Shown here: positions 34,379 through 37,130 of the stretch, piece by piece
How positions within the stretch are numbered: the first letter of the stretch is position 1
Layout: each line of letters starts with the position of its first letter
Assembly (NCBI GenBank): GCA_018714785.1
Contig: DVMV01000009.1
Location: 1 to 37,130 of the forward strand
Length of the DNA: 37,130 nucleotides
Direction: 5' to 3'
Source: Candidatus Alloenteromonas pullicola
GTDB taxonomy: Bacteria > Bacillota_I > Bacilli_A > RFN20 > CAG-826
Program-made: the position numbers and the translations under genes
Notes under the pieces: model-generated
The model's input: only the letters and a program-made list of their open reading frames with translations
What the model was told of the DNA's origin: nothing
The model's database searches: none

Positions 34379-36340
34379 ATGGAGAAGAAGCACGACCCCA
34401 AGCTGACCGTAGCCGCCATCAGGGCGCTGGTCATCGACGAGATCAACCGCGCCAAAAGCGGGCACCCCGGGATGGCGCTAGACGCCGCCCCGGCCCTGTA
34501 TGCCCTCTTCCGCGACCACCTCATCGCCGACCCGGAGCACCCGGATTGGCCAAACCGCGACCGCTTCGTGCTCTCCTCCGGCCACGCGAGCAGCCTGCTT
34601 TATGCTATGCTCCACGTCTCCGGCTATCCCCTTTCGATGGACGACCTCAAGTCGTTCCGCCAGCTCGGCTCGAAGACCCCGGGACATCCCGAATACGGGC
34701 ACACCCCGGGCGTCGACGCGACCTCCGGCCCGTTGGGGCAGGGGCTCGCCCAGGCGGTCGGCATGGCCATCGCCGAGAAGGCGATCCGCAGCGCCTACCC
34801 CGAAGGCGAGCGGCTTTGCTCGCATTTCACCTATTGCCTATGCGGGGATGGGGATTTGCAAGAGGGCATCTCGCAGGAAGCCATCTCGCTGGCCGGGCAT
34901 CTTCGCCTGAATAAGCTCATCGTCATCTACGACCGCAACGGCTCGACCCTCGATGGGCCGACCGATGATTCGCTATCCGAGGACATCAAGGGGCGCTTCC
35001 TCGCCTCGGAATGGAACGTCCTCGAGGTCAAAGACGGCAACAAGGTCGAGGACGTCTCCGAGGCCCTGTCTAAGGCCAAGCGCAGCCGCGCCCTCCCGAC
35101 CCTCATCATAATGAACACCATCATCGGCTATGGCTCGGAAAAGCAGGGCACCAACAAGGTGCACGGCGAGCCGCTAGGCGAGGAGGATGGCCAGCATGCC
35201 AAGAAGGTATACGGCGTCTCCTGGGGCGAGTTCGTCGTCCCCGAGGAGGCCTACGCCGACCTCCGCGATTCCTTCGCCGCCCGCGGCAAGAAGGCCTTCG
35301 CCCGCTACCAAAACGAGCTGTTGGCCTATGAGAAAGACCACAGGAAGGACTTCGAGGTCTACAAGAAGGCCCTCTCCCGCGACGTCGGGCAGTTGCCTAG
35401 CCGCGATATATCGGCTTTGAAATCGGAAGCGACCCGGAGCAGCTCCGGGGCCATGCTCGCCCTATATAGGAAGGCCATACCCTGGTGCATCGGGGGCTCG
35501 GCCGACGTGGCTGGGTCGACCAAGACCGACGTCAAGGGGCTCAAGCGCTTCCCCGAAGGCGGGGACATGCGCTATGGCATCCGCGAGTTCGCCATGGCCG
35601 CCGCCCAAAACGGCATATTGCTCCACGGCGGATTGCTTTCCTACTGCGCCTGCTTCCTGGTCTTCTCCGACTACATGAAGGCCGCGATCAGGATGGCGGC
35701 GCTCGAGCATCTGCCCGCCATCTACCTCTTCACCCACGATTCGCTCGCGGTGGGGGAGGATGGGCCGACCCATGAGCCGATCGAGCAACTAGCCGCCCTA
35801 AGGGCGATGCCTAACCTCAACCTCATCCGCCCGGCCGACGCCAAGGAGGCCGAGGGGGCCTACGCCATCGCCTTCAAGAGCCGCCGCACCCCGACCGCCA
35901 TCGCGCTCACGCGCCAGGTTTTGCCGGTGCTAGAGGCGACCGACGCCGCCAAGGTTGCCCTGGGCGCCTATAAGGTGCTCGAGCCCAAGCGCGACAAGCC
36001 CGACGTCACGATAATCGCCACCGGATCTGAGGTTTCCCTGGCTCTAGAGGCCGCCGAGATCCTCATCAAGCGCGGCTACGTCATGGAGGTCATCTCCGCC
36101 CCCTGCCTTAGGCTACTAGACGAGAACCCCTCCTACGCCAAGAAGCTGCTCTCCACCCCCTATGCCAAGCGGGTGAGCCTCGAGATGGGCTCGACCTACG
36201 GGTGGGGCAAATACGCCAAGTTCAACATCGGGGTCGACGACTTCGGGGCCTCGGGGAAGGCCGATGATGTCCTAGCCGAATACGGCTTCACCCCGGATAA
36301 GGTGGCCCAGAGGATTGCCTCCTTCCTGCCGAAGAAGTAG
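34379..36340 (+). CDS. tkt: Transketolase
   Basis: Transketolase moves two-carbon units between sugar phosphates in the non-oxidative pentose phosphate pathway, using thiamine diphosphate. The 653-residue protein begins with the typical AIRALVIDEINRAKSGHPGM, has GPLGQGLAQAVGMAIAEK, the cofactor motif GDGDLQEGISQEAISLAGHLRLNKLIVIYDRN, and in the pyrimidine domain EDGPTHEPIEQLAALRAMPNL, followed by the C-terminal domain. Length is normal. A perfect AGGAGG lies 8 nt before the ATG. The stop TAG is the first half of the -10 box predicted for the next gene. Confidence 0.96.
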   Translation: MEKKHDPKLTVAAIRALVIDEINRAKSGHPGMALDAAPALYALFRDHLIADPEHPDWPNRDRFVLSSGHASSLLYAMLHVSGYPLSMDDLKSFRQLGSKTPGHPEYGHTPGVDATSGPLGQGLAQAVGMAIAEKAIRSAYPEGERLCSHFTYCLCGDGDLQEGISQEAISLAGHLRLNKLIVIYDRNGSTLDGPTDDSLSEDIKGRFLASEWNVLEVKDGNKVEDVSEALSKAKRSRALPTLIIMNTIIGYGSEKQGTNKVHGEPLGEEDGQHAKKVYGVSWGEFVVPEEAYADLRDSFAARGKKAFARYQNELLAYEKDHRKDFEVYKKALSRDVGQLPSRDISALKSEATRSSSGAMLALYRKAIPWCIGGSADVAGSTKTDVKGLKRFPEGGDMRYGIREFAMAAAQNGILLHGGLLSYCACFLVFSDYMKAAIRMAALEHLPAIYLFTHDSLAVGEDGPTHEPIEQLAALRAMPNLNLIRPADAKEAEGAYAIAFKSRRTPTAIALTRQVLPVLEATDAAKVALGAYKVLEPKRDKPDVTIIATGSEVSLALEAAEILIKRGYVMEVISAPCLRLLDENPSYAKKLLSTPYAKRVSLEMGSTYGWGKYAKFNIGVDDFGASGKADDVLAEYGFTPDKVAQRIASFLPKK

Positions 36341-36349
36341 AATGCAGCC
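36338..36349 (+). promoter_or_regulatory. -10 box placed for a leaderless transcript, overlapping the tkt stop
   Basis: TAGAAT (36338-36343) includes the tkt stop TAG. Six nt later comes ATG at 36350, so +1 would be the start codon. This is the same geometry as at 7721 and 22816. No Shine-Dalgarno. Confidence 0.45.
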
Positions 36350-36682
36350 ATGAAAGACTACGTCCTCATCAACAACTATTCCCGGCTTGGCAAGCTAGGC
36401 ATCTCGCGCAACGCCATCGCCTCGGTGGCCTCCTACGCCGTCGAGACCTTCGCCGGGGTGGCCGTCAGCAAGAAGAAGGCGCTCTTCTCCATCGAGCGGG
36501 GCGTCAAGGTCTCGCTCACCCGCGACGGCAAGGCCATCGTGAAGATCGACATCGACGTCTCGGTCGACGCCCCGGTGCAGACATTGGCCACCGCCATCCA
36601 GAAGGAGGTCGCCTCCGCCATCGCCCTTTCCTGCGACACCGTGCCGCTGGAGGTGCAGGTGCGCGTGGCGAAGATATCTTGA
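36350..36682 (+). CDS. Asp23/Gls24 family (YloU-like) envelope-associated protein
   Basis: The 110-residue protein has the family pattern: a short N-terminal strand (GKLGISRNAIASVASYAVET), a Val/Lys-rich middle (RGVKVSLTRDGKAIVKIDIDVSVDAPVQTLATAIQKEVASAI) and a strand-rich end (VPLEVQVRVAKIS). Asp23/Gls24 proteins are small, often abundant and linked to cell envelope or membrane homeostasis in Bacillota. YloU-type members usually sit before fakA/yloV; here a small membrane protein gene follows instead. The start lacks a Shine-Dalgarno and probably lies at the 5' end of the mRNA. Its TGA overlaps the TTG start of the next gene. Confidence 0.82.
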   Translation: MKDYVLINNYSRLGKLGISRNAIASVASYAVETFAGVAVSKKKALFSIERGVKVSLTRDGKAIVKIDIDVSVDAPVQTLATAIQKEVASAIALSCDTVPLEVQVRVAKIS

Positions 36683-37110
36683 GGTTCGACCGCCTGCTAA
36701 TAGCCTACCAGAAGCTGACATTAGCCCCGATAATCGGGGCTTTGCTTTCGCTTATAAGCGAGTTCCTATCCTATTTCGAGGTCCCCTATGGCGGATCGCT
36801 CCGCCTTGGGCTGGTGGGGGCGCTCGAAGGTTATCTGCCCGGCTTCACCCCGATACTCGTTAGCCTGCTGGTGCTTGCCTTCACCGTGCCGTTTTGCCTA
36901 TTCGCGGCCAAAGGAAGGCTAGCTTTCCTTTTCCCGGTGCTTGGCTATTTCGCCATCGATCTCGTCTGCAGTTTCTTCGTTAACGCCCCGCTAGGGGAGA
37001 AGGCGATTGACATCGCCAGCCGCTTCCTGGTCTTGTGCCTGTTTGGTGTCGACGTGCTGCTATATTTCCTAGCCAAGCGCGAACTGAGCAAAGAAAACAG
37101 TGTCCAGTAG
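36679..37110 (+). CDS. Small four-span membrane protein of unknown function
   Basis: The frame starts with TTG overlapping the stop of the Asp23-like gene (TTGA) and encodes 143 residues with about four hydrophobic spans (near 15-35, 57-80, 86-106 and 113-133) and a charged C-terminal tail (AKRELSKENSVQ). I do not recognise a family. Overlap with the Asp23-like gene suggests translational coupling and a shared envelope role; other Asp23/AmaP-type proteins have membrane partners, so it could be its anchor, but this is inference. The last 20 nt of the window hold nothing recognisable. Confidence 0.68.
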   Translation: MRFDRLLIAYQKLTLAPIIGALLSLISEFLSYFEVPYGGSLRLGLVGALEGYLPGFTPILVSLLVLAFTVPFCLFAAKGRLAFLFPVLGYFAIDLVCSFFVNAPLGEKAIDIASRFLVLCLFGVDVLLYFLAKRELSKENSVQ

Positions 37111-37130
37111 TAAACTTGCTCTTAATGATT

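Overview
The window reads as a chromosomal segment of a compact, GC-rich Bacillota-type genome. Gene order from obg to aspS (obg, ruvA, ruvB, secDF, recJ, rel, hisS, aspS) follows the Bacillus subtilis order but lacks queA, tgt, yajC, apt and dtd. TGA serves as a normal stop (malF, ruvA, secDF, rel), so this is not the Mycoplasma code. Lipoprotein signals, reduced gene order and very tight packing suggest an uncultured gut Bacilli lineage near the Mollicutes/Erysipelotrichia/RF39-RFN20 area. That placement is inference, not proven.

Region 1 (about 1-7705) is a maltodextrin uptake operon: a sigma-A-like promoter, a small surface lipoprotein, a MalE-like binding lipoprotein, a strong intergenic hairpin, a greatly enlarged MalF permease, MalG, and a lipid-anchored GH13 alpha-amylase, ending at a rho-independent terminator. 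Region 2 (7706-10360) holds a small single-span membrane protein converging on two RDD-type membrane proteins, then a divergent regulatory region with a cre-like palindrome over the malK promoter.

Region 3 (10361-20756) is the MalK/MsmX ATPase followed by a surface starch-degradation operon: type I pullulanase, two starch-binding lipoproteins built from InlB-type repeats and two alternating beta-sandwich modules, and a large multidomain amylase. All four carry lipoboxes. Together with region 1 they form a complete starch system: surface capture, debranching and cleavage, oligosaccharide binding (MalE), then import (MalF/G/K).

Region 4 (20757-37130) is housekeeping: a GT2 glycosyltransferase, obg, a 31-codon membrane microprotein ORF, ruvA, ruvB, secDF, recJ, rel, hisS, aspS, tkt, an Asp23/Gls24-family gene and a small membrane protein. 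Several genes here have a -10 box 6-10 nt before an ATG without a Shine-Dalgarno sequence, which implies leaderless or nearly leaderless mRNAs.

The strongest candidates for something undescribed are a roughly 430-residue coiled-coil insertion in MalF, the modular starch-binding lipoproteins, the recurrent leaderless promoter layout, the microprotein coupled to ruvA, and a SecDF that appears to lack its conserved membrane acidic residues. All motif positions were read by eye; no searches were run.
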